Part shown: positions 35,576 to 44,683 of the stretch, piece after piece | How positions within the stretch are numbered: position 1 is the first letter of the stretch | How the letters are laid out: each line of letters starts with the position of its first letter | From: Phycisphaerae bacterium | GTDB taxonomy: Bacteria > Planctomycetota > Phycisphaerae > UBA1845 | Direction of reading: 5' to 3' | NCBI GenBank assembly: GCA_013360585.1 | Contig: JABWBH010000036.1 | Coordinates: 1 to 47,927, forward strand | DNA length: 47,927 bases | Notes under the pieces: model-generated | Databases searched by the model: none | What the model was told of the DNA's origin: nothing | What the model saw: only the letters and a program-made list of their open reading frames with translations | Made by a program: the position numbers and the translations under genes

Positions 35576-37726
35576 TCAGGTCCAGAGCTTGCGCAGATCG
35601 GCGCGCGGATCGCGGCGCGGGCCGGGACTTGCGCCGGCGTCCGGTCTCGCCGCCGCGACCTCGGCGAGACGGCGACGGACGTCTTTCGTGAGGAACCGGC
35701 TGAGCTTGGCGAAGCTGTGCGCCTGTCCGAAGCGGTACTTCGCGAAATGATAGCGCAAAGGGAAATACAGGTAGAGGAAATCCTTCGCCCGCGTCAGCGC
35801 GACATAAAGCAGGCGGCGTTCCTCGTCGAGGCTCTCGGTGTCCCCGGTGGACAGGTCCGACGGGATCATGCCGTCGGCGACGTGCAGCACGTGGACGACC
35901 TGCCACTCACAGCCCTTTGCGGAGTGAATTGTGCTGAGGATGAGGTAATCCTCCTCGAGGGAGGGATCGCCGGCCAGGTCTGACGCCGAGGTCGGCGGAT
36001 CGAGGGTCAGGTCGGCGATGAACGCCTGCCTCGCGGCGTAACCGGACGCGATGTGCTGAAGCTGCTCGATGTCGCGCAGCCGGACCGCCGCATTCTCGTA
36101 ATTCCGCTCGCACAGGGGTTCGTAGAAGCGGCGGAGCAGTTCGACCTGTGACGCGACGGGAAGGGGCTGCGGATCGGGGGGCGGGTTTGCGGGCGCGGTT
36201 TCGACGGCGGCGGGTGGTTTGCGCAAGCGCGGGCGCTTTTTTGCGGGCGTCTCGACGGGGCGCTTTCCGCAGCACATCTCAAGCGTGCGGCGTAGTTGAT
36301 CGAACGCCTGCTCTGCTGCCGACGGGACGCGGACGCGCTCTCCGAAAAACCGGGCGAGCGGGCTTCCTTCAAAGGCCTCTCGCGGATCCATCGCGGTCCG
36401 GGGCGCCGGGCGCGTCGCCCCGAGTTCGTCCATCACGCGGCGGGCGGAGCGGACGCCGATGCCCGGCATGAGCATCAGCACCCGCAACCACGCCAGCACG
36501 TCGAAAGGGTTCTCCAGCACGCGGAGCATCGCGAGAAGATCCTTGATATGCGCGGTTTCGATGAAGCGCAGTCCGCCGTATTTGTGAAACGGGATCTTGC
36601 GCCGCGCGAGCAGGACTTCGAGTTCGGCTGAGTGATAACCGGCGCGGAAGAGGACCGCCTGATGCCGCAGGGGGACGCCCTCTTCAAGATGGGCGAGGAT
36701 TCGGCGCAGGACGGCGTCGGACTGATCCGACTCGTCATCACAGTAAATCAGCGCGGGACGGTGCTCCGCGGCGCGCGTCGAGCGGAGTTCCTTGGTGTAG
36801 CGCTCCTTCGCCTGCTCCATCACGGCGTTGGACACGTCGAGGATCGGCTGGACGGAGCGGTAGTTGCGCTCGAGGGTGACGATCGCCGCGCCGGGAAACT
36901 GCTTCGGGAAGTCGAGGATGTTGCGGACGGTGGCGGCGCGGAAGGCGTAGATCGACTGTGCGTCGTCGCCGACGACCATCACGTTGGGGTTGCGCCTCCT
37001 CATGCCCTGAAGGATTTCCGCCTGAAGGAGGTTGGTGTCCTGGTATTCGTCCACGAGGACGTGTTCGAAGCGATCGCCGAGCGGGTCGGCGATGACATCG
37101 TCGTGGGTGAGGGCGTTCCAGAAGATGAGCAGGTCGTCGTAATCGAGGACGATCTGCTCGCGTTTGCGGTCCTGATAGGCGTTGAAGATGCGCGACAGGT
37201 CTTCCGCGTAATTCTCGCACCAGGGAAACGCGGTCTTGAGCGTGTCCGCCAGCCCGGTGCGGGCGTTGACCATCCGGGAGTAGATCGAGACGAGGGTCTC
37301 CTTCCGGGGAAAGCGGCGATCGCCGGAGGCAAGCCCGAGATCATCGCGGATCATGTTCATCAGTTCGGCGGCGTCGGCGGGGTCCATCACGGTGAAATCG
37401 GGAGGCAGGTCCAGCGCCCGACCGTAGTGGCGCAGCAAGCGGTTGGCGACGGCGTGAAACGTGCCGCCCCAGACCCGGGCGGCGGACGAGGGATCAACGA
37501 GGTGGGACGCTCGGCGGATCATCTCGGCGGCGGCGCGGCGGGTGAAGGTCAGCAGGAGGATCCGGTCCGGGTTCACGCCGCGTCCGATCAGATGTGCGAC
37601 GCGACAGGCGAGGGTGCGGGTTTTCCCCGTGCCCGCGCCGGCAATGACCAGGAGGGGTCCGTTGCCGAAGGTGACGGCGCGGCGTTGCTCGGGATTCAGG
37701 TCGTCCAGCCAGTCGGAAGTGCTCAT
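35576..37726 (-). CDS. UvrD/Rep/PcrA-type ATP-dependent DNA helicase
   Basis: The 716-residue superfamily 1A helicase has all expected motifs: Walker A AGAGTGKTRTLA, motif Ia LLLTFTRRAAAEM, motif II VLVDEYQDTN, motif III VVGDDAQSIYAFRAA, motif IV LERNYRSVQPIL, motif V STIHSAKGCEWQVVHV and motif VI ERRLLYVALTRAKDFLYL. It unwinds duplex DNA 3'-5' in repair and restart. Between motifs IV and V there is a Pro/Lys-rich insert (PAKKRPRLRKPPAAVE) that is not part of the core. It is transcribed leftwards, divergent from lipA, and ends 112 bases from the HU terminator. UvrD, PcrA or Rep cannot be separated by eye. Confidence 0.92.
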   Translation of the reverse strand: MSTSDWLDDLNPEQRRAVTFGNGPLLVIAGAGTGKTRTLACRVAHLIGRGVNPDRILLLTFTRRAAAEMIRRASHLVDPSSAARVWGGTFHAVANRLLRHYGRALDLPPDFTVMDPADAAELMNMIRDDLGLASGDRRFPRKETLVSIYSRMVNARTGLADTLKTAFPWCENYAEDLSRIFNAYQDRKREQIVLDYDDLLIFWNALTHDDVIADPLGDRFEHVLVDEYQDTNLLQAEILQGMRRRNPNVMVVGDDAQSIYAFRAATVRNILDFPKQFPGAAIVTLERNYRSVQPILDVSNAVMEQAKERYTKELRSTRAAEHRPALIYCDDESDQSDAVLRRILAHLEEGVPLRHQAVLFRAGYHSAELEVLLARRKIPFHKYGGLRFIETAHIKDLLAMLRVLENPFDVLAWLRVLMLMPGIGVRSARRVMDELGATRPAPRTAMDPREAFEGSPLARFFGERVRVPSAAEQAFDQLRRTLEMCCGKRPVETPAKKRPRLRKPPAAVETAPANPPPDPQPLPVASQVELLRRFYEPLCERNYENAAVRLRDIEQLQHIASGYAARQAFIADLTLDPPTSASDLAGDPSLEEDYLILSTIHSAKGCEWQVVHVLHVADGMIPSDLSTGDTESLDEERRLLYVALTRAKDFLYLYFPLRYHFAKYRFGQAHSFAKLSRFLTKDVRRRLAEVAAARPDAGASPGPRRDPRADLRKLWT

Positions 37727-37789
37727 CGGTTGCCGGGATTGAATCCGCGCCTCCGGAGCGGGTCAATTGCAGGCGCGCCGGCGGGTCGG

Positions 37790-37818
37790 CTGACATCGTC
37801 GCACGCCGTCGCTAGAAT
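37790..37818 (+). promoter_or_regulatory. Sigma70-like promoter of the lipA-tmk-holB operon
   Basis: CTGACA (37790-37795), a 17-base spacer and TAGAAT (37813-37818). The start near 37825 leaves about 23 bases before the GTG start of lipA. It is divergent from the helicase gene at 37726. Confidence 0.6.
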
Positions 37819-37847
37819 CGCCCCGGGGTGTCGGGCGGAGGCGCCGG

Positions 37848-38843
37848 GTGGAGGGTTCGGGACCGCGGGTGGATCCCGCAGGGAGCAGGCGGTTGCAACT
37901 GGCGGTGTTGTCATCATCGGAAGAAGCGCCGAAGCGGCGTCTGCCGCCGTGGTTGAAGCGCCCGCTGCCTTCCGGGGATTTTTCGCACACGCGGTTGGTC
38001 GTCGCGGAAAGCGGCGTGGCGACGGTCTGTGAGGAGGCCCGCTGCCCGAACCTGAGCGAGTGCTGGTCGAAGCGTCACGCGACGTTCATGATCCTCGGCG
38101 ACAAGTGTACGCGGCGGTGTCATTATTGCGCGGTGACGACGGCTCGCCCGGACCCGCCGGCGGAAGATGAGCCGGAGCGGCTCGCCCGAGCCGTCGCGGA
38201 GCTTCGCCTGCGGCACGTGGTCATCACGGCGGTGGCGCGCGACGATCTGAAAGACGAGGGGGCCGGACATTTCGCGCGGTGCGTGCGGGCGATCCGCGCC
38301 GCGTGTCCAACGACGACGATCGAGGTGCTTCCCGCGGATTTTCACGCCCGGCGCGACTGCGTGGCGGCGCTCTGCGACGCCGGTCCGGATCTTTACAATC
38401 ACAACCTCGAGATGGTCGAGCGTCTTCAGCCGTTGTACCGGCGCCAGGGTGGATATCGGCGCTCGCTGGATGTCCTGCGGATCGTGAGGGAACTCGCGCC
38501 GCAAACTCTCACGAAGTCGGGGTTGATGACGGGGCTTGGAGAAACGACGGAGGAGCTGCGCCAGGCGATGCGCGACCTGCGCGACGCGGGGTGCGACGTG
38601 TTGACGATCGGGCAGTACCTTCAGCCGACCCGAGACGGACACGCTCCGGTGGCGCGATATTACTCTCCCGAGGAGTTTGACGAGCTTGGCGCATTCGGGC
38701 GCGAGTTGGGCTTCGTCAGCGTGGCGTCGGGACCGTTTGTGCGGTCGAGCTACAACGCGTCGGAGGTTTTTGAGGAAAGCCGCCGTCGCGCGAACGAGCT
38801 TCGAGGTGACGCCGGCGTTGCGGAGACGGCGGGGCGGATATGA
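37848..38843 (+). CDS. lipA: Lipoyl synthase
   Basis: This is a 331-residue radical SAM enzyme that inserts two sulfurs into octanoyl groups of lipoyl domains such as PDH E2. The auxiliary cluster cysteines are C61, C66 and C72 (CEEARCPNLSEC), the radical SAM cysteines C87, C91 and C94 (CTRRCHYC), and the C-terminal RSSY motif that ligates the auxiliary cluster is at about 299-302. GLMTGLGETTEELRQAMRDL and LTIGQYLQPT are also diagnostic. Start GTG 37848; a GTG at 37905 would shorten the N-terminus to SSSEEAPKRR, also plausible. First gene of the operon with tmk and holB, which overlap in sequence. Confidence 0.95.
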   Translation: MEGSGPRVDPAGSRRLQLAVLSSSEEAPKRRLPPWLKRPLPSGDFSHTRLVVAESGVATVCEEARCPNLSECWSKRHATFMILGDKCTRRCHYCAVTTARPDPPAEDEPERLARAVAELRLRHVVITAVARDDLKDEGAGHFARCVRAIRAACPTTTIEVLPADFHARRDCVAALCDAGPDLYNHNLEMVERLQPLYRRQGGYRRSLDVLRIVRELAPQTLTKSGLMTGLGETTEELRQAMRDLRDAGCDVLTIGQYLQPTRDGHAPVARYYSPEEFDELGAFGRELGFVSVASGPFVRSSYNASEVFEESRRRANELRGDAGVAETAGRI

Positions 38844-39541
38844 CCGGCGGTGCTGCCAGTCTGGCGTCGCTTTCAGGCCGGTTCCTCGTGTTGGACGGAC
38901 CGGACGGGTGCGGCAAGTCCACGCAGCAGGCGATGCTGGCGGAGCGGCTGATCGACGCGGGTCTGGAAGTCGTCTGCTGCCGCGATCCCGGGGGGACGGC
39001 GATCGGCGACCGCATCCGCTCGGTACTGCTGGATTACGATCTGGACGCGATGAACGTCCGCTGCGAGACGCTGCTTTTCATGGCGTCGCGGGCGCAGCTT
39101 GTCGCGGAGGTGATTCAGCCGGCGCTTGCCTCGGGGAAGGTGGTTCTTTGCGACCGCTTCGTCAGTTCGACCTGCGCGTATCAGGGCGCGGCCGGGTTTG
39201 ATCCGCGCAAGGTGATCGATCTCGCGTGGCACGCGGTGGGGAATCTCTGGCCTTTCCTGACGATCCTCATCGACGTCGACACCGACGAGGCGTTTCGCCG
39301 GATCGGTCGTCCGCAGGGACGGTTGAAGCCCGCGTACCGCGAGGCGGGACAGACGGTGCTCTTCAGCGACGCGGTGCATGACGCGATGGAGTCGCGCTCG
39401 CCGGAGTATCACCGCCGGGTGCGCGAGTTTTTCCTGGAGCTACCGGAGTATTATCCTCGGCCGGTCGTCGTTGTGGACGGGACGGGATCGGCGGAAGCGG
39501 TCGGCGAGCGCGTGTTCGGGGCGGTCCGCGATCATGCTTGA
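38840..39541 (+). CDS. tmk: Thymidylate kinase
   Basis: The 233-residue product carries the dTMP kinase order: P-loop VLDGPDGCGKSTQQAML (about 17-33), the substrate-site motif CCRDPGGTAIGDRIR (DPGG in place of the common EPGG), LLFMASRAQLV and the DR-loop VLCDRFVSSTCAYQG. It phosphorylates dTMP to dTDP for DNA synthesis. Begins at ATG 38840 in the stop of lipA (ATGA) and its last bases overlap holB by 8. tmk next to holB is a common bacterial arrangement. Confidence 0.93.
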   Translation: MTGGAASLASLSGRFLVLDGPDGCGKSTQQAMLAERLIDAGLEVVCCRDPGGTAIGDRIRSVLLDYDLDAMNVRCETLLFMASRAQLVAEVIQPALASGKVVLCDRFVSSTCAYQGAAGFDPRKVIDLAWHAVGNLWPFLTILIDVDTDEAFRRIGRPQGRLKPAYREAGQTVLFSDAVHDAMESRSPEYHRRVREFFLELPEYYPRPVVVVDGTGSAEAVGERVFGAVRDHA

Positions 39542-40706
39542 GTCCGTGCGGCATCAATCCGGTGCTCAGCGGCACCTTCAGCGGGCGCTGTCCGCGCGGC
39601 GCGTTCCGCACGCCTACCTTTTTCACGGACCGGAGGGCGTCGGGCGGGAGGCGCTCGCCCGGGCGTTCGCGCAGATTCTGCTTTGTCCGGCGGGGTCGCC
39701 CCGCCGCGTCACGGAGGCCGACGCCGCTGACCTCGGGCTGCCGGAGGTTTTCGCCGCGTGCGGTCGCTGCGCGGAGTGTCGCCTCGTCGAGAGCGACACA
39801 CACCCGGATCTTCACGTCGTCCACCGCTTTCTTAACCGGTTTCATGAGGAGGCGCGGGTGCGCGATCTGAAGGCCGCGCAGATCGGGGTGGACGTGATCC
39901 GCCGGTTTTTCATCGACGAGGTGGGGCGACGTCCGGTCCGCGGGCGGGCGAAGGTCTTCATCCTGCGCGACGCCCACCGCCTCAACCCTCAGGCGGAGAA
40001 CGCCCTGCTCAAGACGCTTGAGGAGCCGCCGCCGGACACGTTCATCATTCTGATTACGTCGTCCGTGGAGGAACTGCTGTCGACGACGCGGTCCCGGTCA
40101 CAGGCGGTGGCGTTCTCCGCGCTGCCGACCGACTTCATCTTCGCGGAGCTTCGACGCCGCCTCGGCGACCTGCCCGAGCCGCGGGCGGCGTGGTACGCGG
40201 GGCACTCGGGGGGCAGCCTCGGCCGGGCGCTCGAACTGATCGAGGAAAACGCGTTCGATCTGAGCACGTCGTTCATTGCGGGCTGGGCGAAGATGCCGGA
40301 GAACTTCGCGGACCTCGAGCCGGCGCGCTGGCAGAAGGCGATCGAGGGGCTGTCCGCGCTCTACCGCAGGCGCGATCCGGAGTTGTCGGAGACGGAGTCG
40401 CAGCGGATCGGCTTGCGCCTGCTCCTGTCCTTAAGCGCCGGAGTCTTCGGCGAGGCGCTGCGCGTCGGCAGCGGAGCTTCGGACTCGGGCACCGCGTCGC
40501 TTCTGACGGGCGGTTCCCCGTCGGACGCCGCGCGCCGGATCGCCGAGCGTCTCGATGCGGAGGACGTGTGCGCCGTCATCGACCGCTTCCGCCGTGCGGA
40601 GACGGCGATCGACCGCAATACGAACATCCCGCTGGCGATCGAAGCGATGCTGTATGACGTGGCGGCCCTGATGCGCGGCGAAAGTCCGGTGGAAGTTCTG
40701 TCATGA
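39534..40706 (+). CDS. holB: DNA polymerase III delta' subunit
   Basis: The 390-residue AAA+ clamp-loader subunit begins at ATG 39534, inside the 3' end of tmk. It has HAYLFHGPEGVGREALARAFA, a zinc module with C51, C76, C79 and C82 (CGRCAEC) followed by THPDLHVV, DEVGRRPVRGRAKVFIL, AENALLKTLEEPPPDT and the arginine-finger-like TTRSRSQAVAF. The P-loop has Arg where catalytic subunits have Lys (GVGRE), so it likely does not hydrolyse ATP, as is usual for delta'. The SRC motif reads SRS. Residues after 250 are a loosely conserved helical domain with an S/G-rich patch. In the clamp loader it opens and loads the beta clamp together with delta and DnaX. Confidence 0.87.
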   Translation: MLESVRHQSGAQRHLQRALSARRVPHAYLFHGPEGVGREALARAFAQILLCPAGSPRRVTEADAADLGLPEVFAACGRCAECRLVESDTHPDLHVVHRFLNRFHEEARVRDLKAAQIGVDVIRRFFIDEVGRRPVRGRAKVFILRDAHRLNPQAENALLKTLEEPPPDTFIILITSSVEELLSTTRSRSQAVAFSALPTDFIFAELRRRLGDLPEPRAAWYAGHSGGSLGRALELIEENAFDLSTSFIAGWAKMPENFADLEPARWQKAIEGLSALYRRRDPELSETESQRIGLRLLLSLSAGVFGEALRVGSGASDSGTASLLTGGSPSDAARRIAERLDAEDVCAVIDRFRRAETAIDRNTNIPLAIEAMLYDVAALMRGESPVEVLS

Positions 40707-41305
40707 GCGTTGCGGCGCCCCGGAATCCGACCGAGGCCCAGAGCGCGTTCCTGGTTCTCCGGTACGTCTGGAGCCTGCCCGCCAAGCCGACCCGGGAGCA
40801 CTGGGAGCACGTGCTCCGGATGAGCGAGCCTTTTGTCGGCAAGGTCGAATTGCAGGGACAGAAAAGCCAGGAAAGCGCGGACCGCATCCTCTCCCTGGTT
40901 GCGGCCGTGCGAGGCGACGCCTTCCGCGAACTGGGGTTTCCGCGTGAAGCCGCGGAGGCGTACCGGACGGCGTACCTCATCAAACCGATCGGCGGGTTCG
41001 CAGGGTATTACAGTCAATTGGTGCTCGATCACGCCTTTGACGATCACTACGAGACGGCATTGGCGGCGCTGGACGCATCAGCGGAGTCGATGCGCACGAC
41101 GCCGTGGCATCGTAAAGCGCTGGGCTGGGCGATCTTGATGATGAAGCGTCCGGTTCAGACGCTGAAGGAAACGCTCCCGCACCTCCGTGCGGATCCGAAG
41201 CGCCGCGAAGTCCTGTTGCAGCGGCTTCGTCATCGGGCAGGCACGGGGCAGGCTGAATTGCCGGACGGAGCCGAGAAGGACCGCCGCGCGGCGGGGAACG
41301 CGTGA
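40703..41305 (+). CDS. Hypothetical helical (TPR-like) protein
   Basis: This is a 200-residue protein starting in the stop codon of holB (ATGA), so co-translated with the replication genes. It is alpha-helical, with a pattern of paired helices (FRELGFPREAAEAYRTAYLI, YETALAALDASAESM) suggestive of tetratricopeptide repeats but without the full consensus, and a charged tail. No signal or membrane segment. I do not recognise a family. Possible roles are protein binding or regulation; nothing else can be said from sequence. Confidence 0.6.
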   Translation: MSVAAPRNPTEAQSAFLVLRYVWSLPAKPTREHWEHVLRMSEPFVGKVELQGQKSQESADRILSLVAAVRGDAFRELGFPREAAEAYRTAYLIKPIGGFAGYYSQLVLDHAFDDHYETALAALDASAESMRTTPWHRKALGWAILMMKRPVQTLKETLPHLRADPKRREVLLQRLRHRAGTGQAELPDGAEKDRRAAGNA

Positions 41306-41450
41306 CCGGCTTGGCGCGGCGCGCAGTCAGGTGGATACTTCGGCAGCCTCGCGCGTCGCGGGTCCGCAGGGCGTGCTCGGACGGACGCTGCAAGGGGCAG
41401 GAGCAGATTCGATGTCATCAACTTGCGAGTTCATCCGTCGGGGGAGAAAC

Positions 41451-42746
41451 ATGATTGCGGCAGGCGCGGGCGCGCTGGCCGCCTTGTGTGCATGCGCGGC
41501 GACAACCCTGGCGCAGGATGTTGCTCCGCCCGCCAACGCGCTTACCGCCGCGGAGCGCGCCGCGGGGTGGAGGCTTCTTTTTGACGGGGCGACGCCGCAG
41601 GGGTGGCGCGGGTACAAGAAGCCCGGGTTTCCCGAGAAGGGCTGGGCGGTGGAGGACGGGGCGCTGACCGTGCAGGCGGGCGGCGGCGGGGGCGACCTGA
41701 TCACGACGGAGGAGTTCGGCGATTTCGAGCTGTCGATCGAGTGGCGCGTCACGGACAAGGCCAACAGCGGGATCATGTTCCGCGTCGCCGAGAAACATGA
41801 CGCGACCTGGCAGACCGGTCCGGAGATCCAGATTTTCGACGACGCCGGTCACGGCGCGAAACCGACGGACATGCACTCGGCCGGAGCCTTGTACGATCTT
41901 CAGGCCCCGCCGGAGAACAAGACGCTGCGTCCGGTCGGGGAGTTCAATCACTCGCGGATTCTTCTGCGCGAGGGACTCCTCCAGCACTTTCTCAACGGCG
42001 TGAAGATCATCGAGTGCCGCACGGACACCCCGCAGTGGCGGGAGCGGATCGCCGCCAGCAAGTTCAAGTCGTACGAGGGCTTCGGCGTCCTCCCGCGCGG
42101 GCACATCGCCCTCCAGGATCACGGCAACACCGTCTCGTTCCGCAACATCAAGATCCGCGACTTCGCCGCGCCGATGCCCGGGCAGACCGCGCTGTTTAAC
42201 GGCAAGGACCTGTCCGGCTGGAAGGCCGTCCTCCCCGACGGCGGAAAACTCGAAGACGTCTGGTCGGTGCAGGACGGCGTCATCGTGTGCAAGGGTAACC
42301 CCGTCGGCTACATCCGGACGGAGAAGGATTACACGAACTTCGTGCTCAAGCTGGAGTGGCGCTTCAGCCCGGTGACGAAGCAGGCGGGCAACAGCGGCGT
42401 GCTGCTGCGCATGCAGGCGCCGGACAAGGTCTGGCCGAAATCGGTCGAGGCCCAGCTTCAAAGCAGCAACGCGGGAGATTTCTGGAACATCGACGAATTC
42501 CCGATGACGACGGTCGCGGAGCGCCTGAACGGCCGCAACACGCGGAAGACGCATTTCGCCGAGCGTCCGATCGGAGAGTGGAACGAGTACGAGATCATCG
42601 TCGATCACGGGCGCGTGACGCTCAACGTCAACGGCGAGACGCTCAACGAGGCGTGGGACGTGCAGGAGATCCCCGGGAAGATCGGCCTGCAATCCGAAGG
42701 CGCGGAGATTCACTTCCGCAACATCCGCCTCGCACCGATCGACTAA
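41451..42746 (+). CDS. Secreted tandem DUF1080 (3-keto-disaccharide hydrolase-like) protein
   Basis: From ATG 41451 (GGGGAGA 4 bases upstream) the 431-residue product starts with a signal peptide (MIAAGAGALAALCACAATTLAQ, cleavage after Ala/Gln near residue 22). It holds two DUF1080 beta-sandwich domains: about 40-225 (GWRLLFDGATPQGWRGY, WAVEDGALTVQ, GDFELSIEWRVTDKANSGIMFRV, HIALQDHGNTVSFRNIKIR) and about 233-430 (TALFNGKDLSGWKAV, WSVQDGVIVCKG, YTNFVLKLEWRFSP, NSGVLLRM, IHFRNIRLAPID). This family, expanded in Planctomycetes, acts on 3-keto-glycosides outside the cytoplasm. An ATG at 41412 would place the signal internally. Activity is inferred from the family. Confidence 0.88.
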   Translation: MIAAGAGALAALCACAATTLAQDVAPPANALTAAERAAGWRLLFDGATPQGWRGYKKPGFPEKGWAVEDGALTVQAGGGGGDLITTEEFGDFELSIEWRVTDKANSGIMFRVAEKHDATWQTGPEIQIFDDAGHGAKPTDMHSAGALYDLQAPPENKTLRPVGEFNHSRILLREGLLQHFLNGVKIIECRTDTPQWRERIAASKFKSYEGFGVLPRGHIALQDHGNTVSFRNIKIRDFAAPMPGQTALFNGKDLSGWKAVLPDGGKLEDVWSVQDGVIVCKGNPVGYIRTEKDYTNFVLKLEWRFSPVTKQAGNSGVLLRMQAPDKVWPKSVEAQLQSSNAGDFWNIDEFPMTTVAERLNGRNTRKTHFAERPIGEWNEYEIIVDHGRVTLNVNGETLNEAWDVQEIPGKIGLQSEGAEIHFRNIRLAPID

Positions 42747-42796
42747 ATGAATCCACACAAAAGGGAAACCGGCACGTCCTGGAACCCGATGATCCC

Positions 42797-42826
42797 GAGC
42801 CGCGGGCTTTAGCCCGCGCGAACGCT
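42797..42826. repeat. Palindromic repeat, copy 1 (GCGGGCTTTAGCCCGC)
   Basis: This 30-base unit (GAGCCGCGGGCTTTAGCCCGCG and following AACGCT) differs in one base from 46607-46636. The whole gap 42747-43158 holds this, further palindromes and a response-regulator relic, but no intact gene. Confidence 0.75.
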
Positions 42827-42893
42827 TGATCCTGGGGGTGGGGTTCCCTTCATCGAGGACTTCTTTAGTCCGGGGGATTGCGGGCCTGGGATC

Positions 42894-42931
42894 GCGGATC
42901 TTCGATCCGCACGTGCGAAGCGGAGCTTCGC
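42894..42931. repeat. Two adjacent 7-3-7 palindromes
   Basis: GCGGATC-TTC-GATCCGC (42894-42910) and GCGAAGC-GGA-GCTTCGC (42915-42931) are both perfect. The arms differ in sequence but the size is the same as elsewhere in the window. Confidence 0.75.
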
Positions 42932-42969
42932 GATCCTGGCGCCTGCGCAACGCCGTCATGACTCGCGCA

Positions 42970-43090
42970 TCAGGCCTGCGCCTCTTCAAGCACGTCGTCG
43001 AGCAGCGCGAGCAGCGTTCGCCCGTCGAAAGGTTTCGTGAGGTAGGGATTCGCGCCGACGGTGCGAGCAAGGGTATCCAGGTGGCGGCGG
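42970..43090 (-). pseudogene. Relic of a response-regulator receiver domain (C-terminus)
   Basis: On the - strand an open stretch of about 40 codons ends with VGANPYLTKPFDGRTLLALL, DDVLEEAQA and a stop at 42970. This is the last part of a CheY-like receiver domain: the KPF with the conserved lysine and the final helix. Upstream in the same frame there is a stop at about 43095, no start codon and no phospho-acceptor aspartate, so only a fragment remains. It lies just downstream of the ABC permease on the same strand. Confidence 0.6.
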
Positions 43091-43158
43091 AAGGCGCGGT
43101 GGACCCCCGGTCAGGCGGGCGGATCGGTCCTTGTGCCCCGCGCAGGCAACGTGGCGGA

Positions 43159-44670
43159 TCAGGCGTGCGGCGCGGCTGCGACCGGCGACGCCGCGGCCCG
43201 GTTCCCCAGGCCTGACAGCAACAGCAGCAGCGCCGCGACCGCGCCTTGCGCGATCAGACCCGGTATAAGCGCCGTCCGATCGGAGGACGACCACGCGATC
43301 TTGATCGTCCCGAAGGGCGACGCTCCCGCCAGCCACGTTCCGCTCGTGCGCTGCAGCGCCGCCCGACCGGCGTCGAAAGCCGGCGGGAACATCCAGATCA
43401 GCATGAGAATCAGGATCGTCATCCACAGCGCCGGACTGCGCCGCCGGCGCTCGAGGATCGACAATGCCGTCATCGTCACGCAGGCAAAGAGGCATGCCAG
43501 AAACGTCGCTGACCACGCCCGCAGCGCGGCCTGGTTGAACGTCGTCTCCGGAAGGCTCCAAGTGTATTCGTCGATCATCGGCCTCCAGACATCGACGCCC
43601 AGCAGCGCCGAGACGCCACAGATCAGCACCGGAACCAGAATCACCAGCATCGCCAGCGGTGGAAACCGGTCGCTCCAGTCACGCAGGCGCGTCCCCTGCC
43701 GGGCGATGTTGCGCAGGATCACCGCGTTACGCAAGGGAATAAACGCCAGCAGCATTGACGCGCCCAGACTCACCAGCCAGTGAATCAGCGCCTCGGGCAC
43801 ATCGGGGAGGACGTTCGCGAACGCCCGCGTCTGCGCCACCTGCTGATACGCGCGGATGCCCACGGTCGACGCCGCCAGCCACATCAGAAGCAGCACCGTC
43901 CCGCGCAACGCATTGATCGCCGGCAGATCAGGTCGACGATACCGGGCGCACGCGGCGTTCAGCCAGAACAGCGCGAACACGAGGTTCGTCGCCGCCACCA
44001 GCGCGATCGCTGCGGGTCCGGGTGAGCCCTGTCCCAGCATCACCCACACGGCCAGCGACGAACCGTAAACGCCGAACAACAGCGCCATCCCCGGCACGAA
44101 CACGAAAAGAAGCTGCGCCGAGAACCCCAGCCCGATCAGCGGTCCCACCGGGCTGACCGGTTTGCCGACGCCCACGCCCCAGAAGATCGTCAACGACCAG
44201 ATCATCACCGCACCCGTGAGGAGCAGGGCGTTGCCGCCGAACCAGGACTTCGCCGGCGCCTGAGCGATCAACCCCAGCGCATACCCCAGCAGCACGTTCA
44301 GACCGAAAAGCAGCAGCGCCTGAAGCGGTCCGCCGAACAAGTACCCCGTCACCACGCTGGTGTTCGACATCGGCGAGAGGCGATGCGACTCGATCATCCG
44401 CGACTGAAAATCCCGGAACAGCGCCCGGTAGATCATGTTCGATCCGACGAGGATCAGGATGAATCCCTGCGAAATCGCCACGGTCTTCAACGCGCCGTCG
44501 GCGATGTCCGCCCACGTCAGGCGCGAAGACGTCAATCGGCGTGCCACCGCCATCGCGAAACCGGCGATCGCCACGTACGCCACCGCGATCGCCGCGAAAC
44601 GACGCGGTCCGCCCTGCAGGTGTCCCTGCACGTAAATCAGCGGCGCCGGCGACTGAAACGGTTCTCGCAT
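43159..44670 (-). CDS. ABC-2 type transporter membrane protein
   Basis: The 503-residue protein has about 11-12 hydrophobic segments (for example AVAYVAIAGFAMAVARRL, LLLFGLNVLLGYALGLIA, ALLLTGAVMIWSLTIFWGV, LLLMWLAASTVGIRAY, LAMLVILVPVLICGVSALL) with a long cytoplasmic stretch after the first helix, including the RALFRDFQSRMIESHRLSPMS loop common in ABC-2 permeases. It would form the membrane part of an exporter with the ATPase gene at 45038-45973, the next gene upstream on the same strand. Substrate is unknown; ABC-2 systems of this type often move lipids, polymers or peptides, or act in gliding. No accessory protein is nearby. Confidence 0.85.
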   Translation of the reverse strand: MREPFQSPAPLIYVQGHLQGGPRRFAAIAVAYVAIAGFAMAVARRLTSSRLTWADIADGALKTVAISQGFILILVGSNMIYRALFRDFQSRMIESHRLSPMSNTSVVTGYLFGGPLQALLLFGLNVLLGYALGLIAQAPAKSWFGGNALLLTGAVMIWSLTIFWGVGVGKPVSPVGPLIGLGFSAQLLFVFVPGMALLFGVYGSSLAVWVMLGQGSPGPAAIALVAATNLVFALFWLNAACARYRRPDLPAINALRGTVLLLMWLAASTVGIRAYQQVAQTRAFANVLPDVPEALIHWLVSLGASMLLAFIPLRNAVILRNIARQGTRLRDWSDRFPPLAMLVILVPVLICGVSALLGVDVWRPMIDEYTWSLPETTFNQAALRAWSATFLACLFACVTMTALSILERRRRSPALWMTILILMLIWMFPPAFDAGRAALQRTSGTWLAGASPFGTIKIAWSSSDRTALIPGLIAQGAVAALLLLLSGLGNRAAASPVAAAPHA

Positions 44671-44683
44671 TCTCCGCTCTCCA

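Noticed and set aside
42986-43561. 191-codon - strand open frame overlapping the permease end
   Set aside because: It is out of frame with the permease, lies over its membrane-helix coding region and has D/R/G-rich shadow composition.
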